Shown piece after piece: positions 40,591 to 49,701 of a stretch of DNA of 64,000 bases. Position numbers and translations under genes: made by a program. The notes beneath the pieces were generated by a model that saw only the letters and a program-made list of their open reading frames with translations, did not search any database and had not been told where the DNA came from. Positions within the stretch are counted from its first letter, which is position 1. Each line of letters starts with the position of its first letter. Source of the stretch: an uncultured Clostridia bacterium (GTDB lineage Bacteria; Bacillota; Clostridia; UBA1381). Where the stretch lies: NCBI GenBank assembly GCA_934489015.1, contig CAKSSN010000001.1, forward strand, positions 124,001-188,000. Direction: 5' to 3'.

Positions 40591-41553
40591 ATGTTTAGTT
40601 TTATAAATTTTTTGCGCGCGATTGCCGCAGTAATAATTACAAATTCGCATTATACGGGAATATATCCGACAGATTTGATTGCTAACGGGGGATTGCTTGG
40701 TGATGTAATTTTTTTTGCGGTGTCAGGCTTTTGTATTGCAAATATAAAACTTAGATTTGACAAATGGTACTTAAAAAGAATACTGAGAATTTATCCGGCT
40801 GTGTGGATAACTACCGCAGTTTATCTTCTTTTTGGATTATATAGGCTTGAGGAAGTTAATGCAGGTGCGATAATTAAATGTTTTATATACCCGACAAAAT
40901 ATCATTTTGTTGCGTCAATTATGGTTATATATATTATATTTTATGCTGCAATAATATTAAAAAGACGATATAAGTGGTTATCAATAAATAAAATAATATT
41001 ATTTACGGCAATTGTATGGTTATTGATTTATATTTTTTTCTATGATAAGAAATCATATCACATAGACAATGTCAGAGAAGATATGATCAGATTTTTATTT
41101 TTTGAGGCTATGCTTATAGGTGCAAGATATAGGGAGATGAAGCCGCCTCAAAACAGAATAGTTGATTGGATATTAATGCTGATATTTGCGGCAATATATT
41201 TTGCGAGTAAACTTGCTTTTGTTAAAATTCCCGGTATAAGCAGCTTTCAAATTGCAAATCAAATGATTTTACTTGTATTGCTGTATAGCATATTTAAATG
41301 TTTTATGGGGATAGAAAAGTTTTTAAATGGTTTGGCGCCGTGGTTTATTAATTTTGTAAATTACATATCTAAAATAACCTTAGAAATTTATGTTGTACAG
41401 TATGGAATTTTGTCATCGATAAAGAGTCTTGGCTTAACATTTCCTATAAATTGGATTGTTTTGACAGCATCAATTTTTGCTCTTGCGAGTGTAATTCATT
41501 TGTTGGTAATACAAATTGATAAGATTAATGATAGGTGGCTTACAAAAATATGA
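40591..41553 (+). CDS. acyltransferase 3 family membrane O-acetyltransferase
   Basis: This 320-residue protein has about ten hydrophobic segments and the acyltransferase-3 N-terminal pattern (INFLRAIAAVIITNSHYTG, where the motif's usual R-x10-H is present). It would O-acetylate (or otherwise acylate) the surface polysaccharide at the membrane. RBS GGAGG 7 bases before ATG 40591. Its end overlaps the dehydrogenase start by a few bases. Confidence 0.8.
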   Translation: MFSFINFLRAIAAVIITNSHYTGIYPTDLIANGGLLGDVIFFAVSGFCIANIKLRFDKWYLKRILRIYPAVWITTAVYLLFGLYRLEEVNAGAIIKCFIYPTKYHFVASIMVIYIIFYAAIILKRRYKWLSINKIILFTAIVWLLIYIFFYDKKSYHIDNVREDMIRFLFFEAMLIGARYREMKPPQNRIVDWILMLIFAAIYFASKLAFVKIPGISSFQIANQMILLVLLYSIFKCFMGIEKFLNGLAPWFINFVNYISKITLEIYVVQYGILSSIKSLGLTFPINWIVLTASIFALASVIHLLVIQIDKINDRWLTKI

Positions 41554-42455
41554 AGAAACTTTTATTGACAGGAGCATATGCATACACTGACAAGCAAATA
41601 CGACTGTTAAATCGGCTTGGATTTGATATAGATTTTCTGCAAATGGAAACAGATCCAATTCAAACATGTGAAAAATATAACGCAATAATTTGCAATGGTT
41701 TGTTTTTGCACCATAATATAAAAGAGTTTTGCAATCTTGAATATATACAGCTGACAAGTGCCGGATATGACAGAGTTCCTGTCGAATATATAAAGGAACA
41801 TAATATAAAGCTTAATAACGCAAGGGGAGTTTACAGTATTCCGATTGCAGAGCATACCGTAATGCTTATTTTGGAGCTGCTGAGAAACGGCACTTTGTTT
41901 TATGAAAATCGTAAAAATAAAGAGTGGAACAAGAACAGGAGTGCGATTGAACTGTACGGAAAAACAGTTGCAATTGCCGGCTGCGGAAGTATCGGTTTGG
42001 AAATAGCAAAAAGGCTGAATGCTTTCGGCGCAAAGATAATAGGAATTGATATTTATCCGGTTAAATCAGAATATATAGCCGAATGTTATAAACCCGACAG
42101 CATATATTCAATAGCATCGAGTGCGGATATATTTATATCTGCAATGCCGTATACAAAGGAAATTCATCATATATTTGGTGCCCGGTTTTTCTCCGCAATG
42201 AAAAAAAGCGGTATGTTTGTCAATATATCACGCGGGAAGCTTGTAGATGAAGCGGCTTTGATTTATGCGCTGAATAATAACGTAATAAAGGGCGCAGCAT
42301 TGGATGTGTTTGAGGAAGAGCCTTTGACAGGCGAGAGTATGCTTTGGAATTTGGATAATTTGATCATAACTCCGCACAACTCTTTTGTGGGTGATGGAAA
42401 TAATGAACGTATGTTCGATGTCATATACAATAATTTGAAAGATTGGATAGGTTGA
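41550..42455 (+). CDS. D-isomer-specific 2-hydroxyacid dehydrogenase
   Basis: This ~301-residue NAD-dependent enzyme has the family's catalytic and nucleotide motifs: a Rossmann loop GCGSIGLE (about residue 149), the NAD-ribose acid in IGIDIYP, substrate Arg in NISRGKLVDE, the Glu of DVFEEEPL and catalytic His in ITPHNSF. It would interconvert a 2-keto acid and a D-2-hydroxy acid. Its place in a polysaccharide operon, with an HpcH-like aldolase, suggests it makes a hydroxy-acid substituent or precursor. I choose ATG 41550; GTG 41535 is possible. Confidence 0.8.
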   Translation: MKKLLLTGAYAYTDKQIRLLNRLGFDIDFLQMETDPIQTCEKYNAIICNGLFLHHNIKEFCNLEYIQLTSAGYDRVPVEYIKEHNIKLNNARGVYSIPIAEHTVMLILELLRNGTLFYENRKNKEWNKNRSAIELYGKTVAIAGCGSIGLEIAKRLNAFGAKIIGIDIYPVKSEYIAECYKPDSIYSIASSADIFISAMPYTKEIHHIFGARFFSAMKKSGMFVNISRGKLVDEAALIYALNNNVIKGAALDVFEEEPLTGESMLWNLDNLIITPHNSFVGDGNNERMFDVIYNNLKDWIG

Positions 42456-42457
42456 TT

Positions 42458-43564
42458 ATGAAAATAATGGTTGTATCTCCGAAAAATAAAACCGTGTTCA
42501 ACTTTAGGGGAGACTTGATTCGTGAATTTATTAATCATGGATATGAGGTTGTTGTAACCGGACCGAATAAGGATTATATAGATGATATTAAGGCTTTGGG
42601 AGCACGATTTATCGAAATCCCGTTTGTAAAGGATAATGTTGGAATAAAAGGCGATATTCAGTACTGTAAAAAACTTAAGGAAGCAATGAAAGAGGAGAAA
42701 CCCGATAAAGTATTTTCTTATACGATAAAGCCTGTGATTTACGGGTCTATTGCTGCCGGAAAAGCCGGAGTAAAGGAAGTATATCCGATGATAACAGGTC
42801 TTGGCAGAGTATACGGAACCAATACCGTAAAGTCAAAAATTCTGCAGATAATAACAGGGATACTATATAAAAAGGCATTTAAGTGCTGTAAAAAAGTTAT
42901 ATTTCAAAATTGGGATGATATGAAGCTTTTTACGGAACTTAAATACCTCAAAAAAGAAAAATGCGAAAAGGTGGACGGTTCGGGAGTAAATATGGAGCGT
43001 TTTTCTTATCAGGAACTGCCACAGGAGAAAACTTTTCTGATGATTTCTCGTATTATCAGAGAAAAAGGAATATTTGAATTTTGCAATGCGGCTGAAAAAG
43101 TAAAATATAAATATCCGGATGCAAGGTTTGTAATACTCGGTGGTTATGATAGCTCAATGGGCGCAATCAAGCCGGAAGAACTTGAAAAGTACACAAAGAC
43201 CGGTGTTGTGGAAATTCCGGGTGAGGTAAAGGATGTTATGCCTGTATTGTCGAATGCATACTGCTTTGTACTTCCTACATACTATCGGGAAGGTATCCCG
43301 AGAACTATCCTTGAAGCTATGGCATGCGGAAAACCTGTTCTTACAACAGATTGGGTCGGCACAAGAGAAGCTGTTGAAGATGGAAAAAACGGATTTCTTG
43401 TTCCGATTAAAAACTCTGATGCTTTGGCAGAAAAAATGCTCTATATGATAGAACATGATGAAGAAACACGGCGTATGGGAAAAGAAAGCCATGAGCTTTG
43501 TAAGAGTAAGTTTGAAGTTAGCATAATTAATAAGAAAATGCTTGCGTATATGGAGATTGAGTAA
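42458..43564 (+). CDS. GT4-family glycosyltransferase
   Basis: This 368-residue GT-B fold glycosyltransferase has an N-terminal acceptor domain (FNFRGDLIREFINHGYEV) and a C-terminal nucleotide-sugar domain with the GT4 pattern ISRIIREKGIFEF and PTYYREGIPRTILEAMACGKPVL (the E-x7-E motif), followed by GFLV. It resembles enzymes that add N-acetylhexosamines in O-antigen assembly. ATG 42458 is the natural start; an in-frame TTG at 42443 would overlap the previous gene. It transfers a sugar to the lipid-linked repeat unit. Confidence 0.9.
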   Translation: MKIMVVSPKNKTVFNFRGDLIREFINHGYEVVVTGPNKDYIDDIKALGARFIEIPFVKDNVGIKGDIQYCKKLKEAMKEEKPDKVFSYTIKPVIYGSIAAGKAGVKEVYPMITGLGRVYGTNTVKSKILQIITGILYKKAFKCCKKVIFQNWDDMKLFTELKYLKKEKCEKVDGSGVNMERFSYQELPQEKTFLMISRIIREKGIFEFCNAAEKVKYKYPDARFVILGGYDSSMGAIKPEELEKYTKTGVVEIPGEVKDVMPVLSNAYCFVLPTYYREGIPRTILEAMACGKPVLTTDWVGTREAVEDGKNGFLVPIKNSDALAEKMLYMIEHDEETRRMGKESHELCKSKFEVSIINKKMLAYMEIE

Positions 43565-43565
43565 A

Positions 43566-44468
43566 ATGAACTTTTATAAAAAGATTATAAGAAATAAAAA
43601 GATGCGATTTCAAGTATTAAAAATACTTGGATTTGTTCCTGACAAGCAGATGATATCTTTGCAGTATTTTATAAAACATCATAGGCGGCTTAATCTCAAA
43701 AATCCAAAAAGGTATACAGAAAAAATACAGTGGTACAAGCTTAACTATCGTGATAACAATATGCCGATATGTGTTGATAAGTATAGAGTGAGAGAATATA
43801 TAAAGGGAAAAGGATTGGCACAAATACTTGTGCAGCTTTATGGCGCGTATGATAATGTGGAGGATATAGATTTTTCATTACTTCCGGAAAAGTTTATACT
43901 AAAAACGTCAAATGGCAGCGGAACAAATATTATATGTCGAGATAAGAATAATTTGGATGAAAACAGGGTAAAGGAGCAGGTTCACGCTTTTTTGAAGCAA
44001 TCAGGTGCATCTGCTGGGAGAGAATGGGCATATTCTTACAGTAAGCCTAAAATAATAGTTGAACAGTTACTTGAGGATCCTTCATCTGATTTGGGAGAGA
44101 TAAACGATTACAAATTTTTATGTTTTAATGGTGAACCGGAATATGTTGTGTTGGACGTAGATCGCTTTTCTGGTCATAAAAGAAATATTTATGATATTGA
44201 TTGGAACGATCTCCATGTGGAGTCTGATTGCCCTTGTTCAAAAAAAGAATATTCTAAGCCTGAAAATTTAGATGAAATGTTGAAAATTTCTAAAATACTG
44301 TGCAAAGATTTTCCGGCAGTAAGAGTAGACCTGTATTCGATAAATGGAAAAGTATATTTTGGTGAAATGACCTTTTTCCCGTGGAGCGGTTATGTTCAAT
44401 TTACGCCGGATAAATTTGATTTTATGTTGGGAGAAAAATTTGTTCTGCCTAAAAAGAGTGTTTTGTGA
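43566..44468 (+). CDS. TupA-like ATP-grasp protein
   Basis: This 300-residue protein matches the TupA-like ATP-grasp group: LNLKNPKRYTEKIQWYKLNY near the N-terminus, PEKFILKTSNGSGTNI (ATP-grasp strand), EQLLEDP, NDYKFLCFNGEPEYV and RVDLYSINGKVYFGEMTFFPW with acidic metal ligands. Members occur in cell-surface polysaccharide clusters and are thought to ligate an amino or hydroxy acid to a sugar. The start at 43566 is one base after the upstream stop, with TGGAGAT as RBS. Confidence 0.8.
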   Translation: MNFYKKIIRNKKMRFQVLKILGFVPDKQMISLQYFIKHHRRLNLKNPKRYTEKIQWYKLNYRDNNMPICVDKYRVREYIKGKGLAQILVQLYGAYDNVEDIDFSLLPEKFILKTSNGSGTNIICRDKNNLDENRVKEQVHAFLKQSGASAGREWAYSYSKPKIIVEQLLEDPSSDLGEINDYKFLCFNGEPEYVVLDVDRFSGHKRNIYDIDWNDLHVESDCPCSKKEYSKPENLDEMLKISKILCKDFPAVRVDLYSINGKVYFGEMTFFPWSGYVQFTPDKFDFMLGEKFVLPKKSVL

Positions 44469-44578
44469 TTGTGATAAGGTTATATGATTATAAAATATTA
44501 TTTTTTAAAATTATATTTGTAGAATAAAGTTATATGACAAAAGTATTTTTAATAAAATAATCGAAAAGAGGCGTGTGA

Positions 44579-45871
44579 ATGAATATTTTGGTATATAACA
44601 GAAGTACATGGGATGAAAGAAATGCAGTAGGAAATACATATTCCAATTGGTTTGATGGAGAATGCTGGGAAAATGATGTGTTTTATAATTTTTATATGAG
44701 GTCATCGAAGCCAAATAATGATGTTTGTAAAAATTATTATTGTGTTACTGTTAACGATTTGATAAAGAATTTTTTTCATAAAGAAAAAATAGGGAAACAA
44801 TTTATTTATGAAAAAGAGAATATAAAACAAGACCAAAATGATGGTGCTAAATCGTCTGAAAATAAAATGATAAATTTTCTGCACAACAATTCCTCAAATG
44901 TATTATATGCATTTATGGAGTATTTATGTTATCATGGTTCTTGGATAAATAAACGGTTTATAAATTATCTTAAAGAAATAAATCCTGATGTTTTTTTTGC
45001 AACAGCGGCTGATGATGGAATGCTGTTTAAAATGATACAGACTGTAAAGCAATATACAAATGCTAAAGTAATACTTTTTATTGCAGACGATGTTTACGGA
45101 AAGTATTGTAGTCTTCCTTTTTATCGAGGTAAGCTTTTGAAAAAAAATTTTTGTGAAATTATCGGTCAGGCAGATTATTTATATGGAGCTTCTAAAATAC
45201 TATGCAAGGAATATCAGAAACTATTTAACAGAACAATCAATGTTTTATATAAAGGGTGTACCTTTACAAATGAAGTTTTAAAAAAATCAGATGATAAAAT
45301 AAAGATTGTATATGCCGGTAATATGTACTATGGCAGAGATGATGTTTTAAAAGTATTAGCTGATAAGCTGTTTTGCTTGAAAAAAAATGGAATCAATGTA
45401 CAATTAGATATATATTCGGGTGTGGAAAAAAACGAAGAATTAATAACAAAGCTTGAAAGAAAGGATGTTTCATTTTTCAGAGGAAGCCGTTCATATAAAG
45501 AGATTAAAAAAGAATTAGCAGATGCCGATATTGTTCTGCATATTGAATCATTTGAACAGAAACATATAGATTATGTTCATTATAGTTTTTCGACGAAAAT
45601 AATAGATTGTCTGCAAAGTGGATCTGTGTTGATGGTAATCGGGCCTAAAGGAATAGCATCTGTTGAATATGCGAGGACGATACCGGGTGCAATTGTAATA
45701 GATGATTTAGATAATTTGGAGAGAGAACTGCTTAAATTGAAAGATTTTGATTTTGCCGGTGCAGCAGAATCAATTAGAAAATTTGCTATAGAAAAACATG
45801 ATATTCATAACGTTCAGGAAAATTTGAGAAAGGATTTTTGTTTCATATGTGACGAATATCGAAACAAGTGA
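44579..45871 (+). CDS. glycosyltransferase (GT-B fold, group 1-like)
   Basis: This 430-residue protein begins with a divergent acceptor-binding domain and has a C-terminal half with KIVYAGNMYYGRDDVLKVL, LDIYSGVEKNEEL, SYKEIKKELADADIVLHIESFEQ and SFSTKIIDCLQSGSVLMVIG, which correspond to the strand-loop elements of GT-B transferases. The E-x7-E motif is not obvious. The sequence is AT-rich and preceded by 110 AT-rich non-coding bases. RBS AAAGAGGCGTG before ATG 44579. It probably acts on the variable part of the polysaccharide repeat. Confidence 0.65.
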   Translation: MNILVYNRSTWDERNAVGNTYSNWFDGECWENDVFYNFYMRSSKPNNDVCKNYYCVTVNDLIKNFFHKEKIGKQFIYEKENIKQDQNDGAKSSENKMINFLHNNSSNVLYAFMEYLCYHGSWINKRFINYLKEINPDVFFATAADDGMLFKMIQTVKQYTNAKVILFIADDVYGKYCSLPFYRGKLLKKNFCEIIGQADYLYGASKILCKEYQKLFNRTINVLYKGCTFTNEVLKKSDDKIKIVYAGNMYYGRDDVLKVLADKLFCLKKNGINVQLDIYSGVEKNEELITKLERKDVSFFRGSRSYKEIKKELADADIVLHIESFEQKHIDYVHYSFSTKIIDCLQSGSVLMVIGPKGIASVEYARTIPGAIVIDDLDNLERELLKLKDFDFAGAAESIRKFAIEKHDIHNVQENLRKDFCFICDEYRNK

Positions 45872-45877
45872 TAAGAG

Positions 45878-46984
45878 ATGAATATATTTATTATAAATTT
45901 ATGCTTGATTGCTTTGGAAGGATTTTGGTTTTTAAGCAATAAAAACATAGACAAAGGTGAAAAAAAATTTTGTATTTTAGCAAGCTTACAGTGGATACTT
46001 ATTTCTGGGCTCAGGGGGTTAAGCGTAGGTGCTGATACAAAATCATATTATGATAATTTTAAGAGAATTAAGACGTATTCTTGGGATTATGTACTTGACT
46101 TTGCTCAAAATCGGATAATTGTAGATAGCGATGCAAAAGCTCCCGGATATACATTGCTTGTAAAATTATTTCAAGTATTTAGTGATAATTACCAAGTGTT
46201 TTTAATATTTGTGGCAATACTATTTTTTTCATGGATGGGGTATTCTATTTATAAAAATTCTGAAAATCCTGTTTTAAGCTATATATTGTTTTCTTGTTTG
46301 TTTTACAGCTTTTTTGCGATTACAGGCATACGACAGACAATAGCTACTTCATTTGTTGTATTTTTAGGCATAGAGCTTATTAAAAAAAGAAAACTGATTG
46401 CTTTTATAATATGCATATTGTTAATGTATCCAATACATTCATCAGCTATTTGTTTTCTGCCGTTTTATTGGATTGCTAATATTAAAATAACCGGGAAAAG
46501 AATAGGTATATATTGGACTTTAGTTGCCATGACGTATATTTTCAGAGAAAGATTTATGGCAGCACTTCAATTTTTGGTCGGATATGAAAATTATGTACAA
46601 ACTGAGGGGGCGGGAATAGGGACTTTTATTTACCTCCTTATGTTGATAGCTGCTGTTGTAACAATATTCTATAAAAGAATAGTTAAAGAGGAAAATGATG
46701 TGGATGAGATTGCTGTATCAAATAAGGGTCAGAAAGATATTCCTATTAACAGACTGGCTGTAAATGCGCTTTTCATGTCGTGTATATTTTCTTCGTTGTT
46801 GTTGATTAACCAAAACACTATGAGGGTTGTACAGTATTATTCACTGGGATTGTTGTATTTGTTGCCTCAGATTGCAAATGTGTTTAAGGTTGAAAGTAAG
46901 GCTGTATTTAATGTTATAGTGTTCACGGTAGCAATTGCGTTGGTAATATATTCAGGGTATACTTATGTGTTTTTTTGGCAATAA
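45878..46984 (+). CDS. EpsG-family polysaccharide polymerase (Wzy-like)
   Basis: This 368-residue membrane protein has around ten predicted helices and the EpsG N-terminal motif: ILISGLRGLSVGADTKSYYDNF, where R-G-x-x-VG-D-T-x-x-Y is characteristic. The periplasmic loop (YGxPGYTLL-like, KAPGYTLLVKLF) also fits. It would polymerise lipid-linked repeat units outside the membrane. It is 6 bases after the preceding transferase and is AT-rich. Confidence 0.75.
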   Translation: MNIFIINLCLIALEGFWFLSNKNIDKGEKKFCILASLQWILISGLRGLSVGADTKSYYDNFKRIKTYSWDYVLDFAQNRIIVDSDAKAPGYTLLVKLFQVFSDNYQVFLIFVAILFFSWMGYSIYKNSENPVLSYILFSCLFYSFFAITGIRQTIATSFVVFLGIELIKKRKLIAFIICILLMYPIHSSAICFLPFYWIANIKITGKRIGIYWTLVAMTYIFRERFMAALQFLVGYENYVQTEGAGIGTFIYLLMLIAAVVTIFYKRIVKEENDVDEIAVSNKGQKDIPINRLAVNALFMSCIFSSLLLINQNTMRVVQYYSLGLLYLLPQIANVFKVESKAVFNVIVFTVAIALVIYSGYTYVFFWQ

Positions 46985-47033
46985 ATGTAGGAAATAGTTA
47001 TGATGAGTTTCGAAAAATGTGAGGTGAAATCAT

Positions 47034-48227
47034 ATGAAAATTATTCAGATAAACTGCGTTTATAAGCGCGGAAGTACAGGGAAAATAGTATATGATCTTC
47101 ATTCGCTGGCAGTTGAAAATGGGTTTGAATCAATTGTTTTATACGGACGTGGAAAAAAAGAAAAAGAAAAAAATGTATATAAAGTATCAAGTGAGATTGA
47201 AGCAAAAGTGCATTCGGTTCAATCAAAAATAGATGGTGTGGAATTTTCACATTCGGCAATGGCAACGGCAAAAATAATTAAAATAATAAAAATCGAAAAG
47301 CCCGATGTAGTTCATTTGCATTGTCTTAACGGTCATTTTGTAAATGTATATAAGCTGCTTGATTTTTTGAAATCATCAAAAATACCGACTGTGTTGACCC
47401 TGCACGCGGAAATAATGCATACTGCAGGATGCGAACACGCTCTTGAATGTAATAAATGGGAGCAATTGTGCCATGATTGTAACAAGATAAAAGGAGCGGT
47501 TTCCCGTTATTTTCGCGACGATGCTAAACACTGTTTTGAACTTATGCATAGGACTATGAACGGTTTTAATAATCTTTTGGTTGTCGGGGTGTCGGAGTGG
47601 CTGACAAACAGGGCGAAAAAATCCGGAATATTCAGTGGATTTGCAGGTAGTTTTCAAACTGTTAAAAACGGAATAGATGAAACTGTTTTCTGCAGAAGAT
47701 CGGATTTTAATGTAAGAGAAAAATACGGAATTGATAAAAAACCTATAGTTCTTCATGTTACATCTGATTTTAATCATTATTTAAAAGGCGGAAAATATGT
47801 GTTGGAGGTTGCAAAGCTTCTCCCGGAATACAATTTTATTATTATAGGTAAAAATGCACCTGTTGATTTGCTGCCAGAGAATGTTTTAACAATGCAAAAT
47901 ACAAATAATCAGCTTGAATTGGCACAAATGTATTCGGATGCTGATGTAACGCTTTTAACAAGTAAGAAAGAAACTTTTTCCATGATTTGTGCCGAAAGTC
48001 TGTGCTGCGGAACGCCTGTTGTGGGCTTTGAAGCCGGAGCTCCGGAAACAATAGCTATAAAGGAGTATAGCAGATTTGTCCCTTATGGTAAAACAGAAAA
48101 GTTGGCTGATATCATAAAAAACATGATTATAAATCCTCCGAGTGTTAATACAGATTTGACCGGTAAGGTTTATTCATCAAAAACTATGTGGGAAAATTAT
48201 TATGCTTTATACAAAAAAATAATATGA
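47034..48227 (+). CDS. GT4-family glycosyltransferase
   Basis: This 397-residue GT-B enzyme has the N-terminal KRGSTGKIVYDLHSLA loop, a Cys-rich middle (CEHALECNKWEQLCHDC) typical of one subgroup of cell-surface GT4 enzymes, LHVTSDFNHYLKGGKYVLEVAKLL in the donor domain and ESLCCGTPVVGFEAGAPET as the donor-binding E-x7-E region. The substrate is unknown. RBS GAGGTGA before ATG 47034; it lies in the AT-rich variable core. Confidence 0.85.
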   Translation: MKIIQINCVYKRGSTGKIVYDLHSLAVENGFESIVLYGRGKKEKEKNVYKVSSEIEAKVHSVQSKIDGVEFSHSAMATAKIIKIIKIEKPDVVHLHCLNGHFVNVYKLLDFLKSSKIPTVLTLHAEIMHTAGCEHALECNKWEQLCHDCNKIKGAVSRYFRDDAKHCFELMHRTMNGFNNLLVVGVSEWLTNRAKKSGIFSGFAGSFQTVKNGIDETVFCRRSDFNVREKYGIDKKPIVLHVTSDFNHYLKGGKYVLEVAKLLPEYNFIIIGKNAPVDLLPENVLTMQNTNNQLELAQMYSDADVTLLTSKKETFSMICAESLCCGTPVVGFEAGAPETIAIKEYSRFVPYGKTEKLADIIKNMIINPPSVNTDLTGKVYSSKTMWENYYALYKKII

Positions 48228-48281
48228 AATACACAATATATAAGTACAATATTAAAAAATATTTAAGTAATAGGAGATAGT

Positions 48282-49682
48282 ATGAATCGGTATAAAAAAT
48301 TAGCATCAGATACAATATTAATGACGATAGGAAATTTCTCGTCAAAGGTTTTAGTTTTTTTGTTGCTTCCGTTATATACATATATTCTTACCACTGAGGA
48401 ATATGGTATAGCGGATATGTTCGTGACAACTGTTAATCTTCTTGTCCCGATATTAACATTATCTATAACGGATGCTACTTTTAGATTTGCTTTTGATAAA
48501 AATATTGACCAAAAAAAGAATTTAACAAATTCGGTTGTTATAATATCAATAGGTGCAGTTATATTAATCCCTCTTACGTTTATTTTGTCGCTTTGGAATA
48601 AAAATTTTAATACTTATGCGATTTTCTTTATAGCATTATTTTATTTTAATGCATTACATACCTGTTTGAGCAATTACGTCAGAGGAATAGATAAGGTTAA
48701 AATATTTGTATATACCAGCTTATTGTATACTTTGGTTTTATTACTATTGAATATTTTATTTTTAACGGTTTTAAAAATAGGTTTGTACGGATATTTGATT
48801 GCGATGATATCAGCCCATTTCGCAAGTACATTATTTGTATTGATATTGTTGAAAAGCCGGAAACTTATCCGTATAAAGAATTTTGATCTTAAGTTGCTAA
48901 AAAACATGATAAAATTTTCAATACCTATGATTTTTTCGGCGACTGCTTGGTGGGCTATGAACTCAGTTGATAAGTATATGCTGATAGAATGGTATGGTAT
49001 TGAAACAAGCGGACTATACGGAGTAGCGCAAAAGTTGCCAACGATAATTTCTGTTTTGGGCTCTATCTTTATTCAAGCATGGCAAATATCAGCAATAAAT
49101 GTACATAATGAAAAAGGGCATGATGAGTTTTATACTAATGTATATGGAGTATATGAAACAGGACTGTTTCTATCTGCTGCGGGAATTATTTTTTTAACAA
49201 AGCCATTGGCAAAAATTTTGTTTCAAAAAGAGTATTTTGATGCATTTGTATTTTCGCCGGTGTTGATATTGTCAGGGGTATATTCTTGCTTGGCAATGTT
49301 TCTGCAAAGCCCGTTTGTTGCTGAAAAAAAAAGCGGAGTTTTGCTTAAAACTACAATAGCCGGTTTATTGATTAATATTGTGGCAAATGTGATCTTTATG
49401 AAAAAAATGGGACCCATAGGAGCAACCTATGCAACAATGATTGGATTTGGTGTTACTTGGGCAATGCGATTGTATATGAGCAGGGTTTTTATTAAAATTA
49501 AAATTAATTGGGTAAATACAATAGTTATAATGATATTGCTGTTTTTTGAAGCACTGCTGATATCTTATAATGTAAGTAATAATATGATTATTGCTTTTGT
49601 GATAATAATTTCGATAATGGTTATGCGATACTCGACCATAAAAAACTTTATTAGGGCTGTAACTAAAATAGTATTTAGATAG
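48282..49682 (+). CDS. lipid-linked oligosaccharide flippase (Wzx-like)
   Basis: This 466-residue MATE/PST-type membrane protein has about 12-14 hydrophobic helices (VLVFLLLPLYTYILTTEEYGIADMF, IISVLGSIFIQAWQISAI, etc.). LPLYTYILTTEEYG near the N-terminus is the usual signature of polysaccharide flippases. It would move the undecaprenyl-linked repeat across the membrane, as partner of the EpsG-like polymerase. RBS AGGAGAT before ATG 48282. Confidence 0.85.
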   Translation: MNRYKKLASDTILMTIGNFSSKVLVFLLLPLYTYILTTEEYGIADMFVTTVNLLVPILTLSITDATFRFAFDKNIDQKKNLTNSVVIISIGAVILIPLTFILSLWNKNFNTYAIFFIALFYFNALHTCLSNYVRGIDKVKIFVYTSLLYTLVLLLLNILFLTVLKIGLYGYLIAMISAHFASTLFVLILLKSRKLIRIKNFDLKLLKNMIKFSIPMIFSATAWWAMNSVDKYMLIEWYGIETSGLYGVAQKLPTIISVLGSIFIQAWQISAINVHNEKGHDEFYTNVYGVYETGLFLSAAGIIFLTKPLAKILFQKEYFDAFVFSPVLILSGVYSCLAMFLQSPFVAEKKSGVLLKTTIAGLLINIVANVIFMKKMGPIGATYATMIGFGVTWAMRLYMSRVFIKIKINWVNTIVIMILLFFEALLISYNVSNNMIIAFVIIISIMVMRYSTIKNFIRAVTKIVFR

Positions 49683-49701
49683 AATAATTAGGGGGTTTAT
49701 A

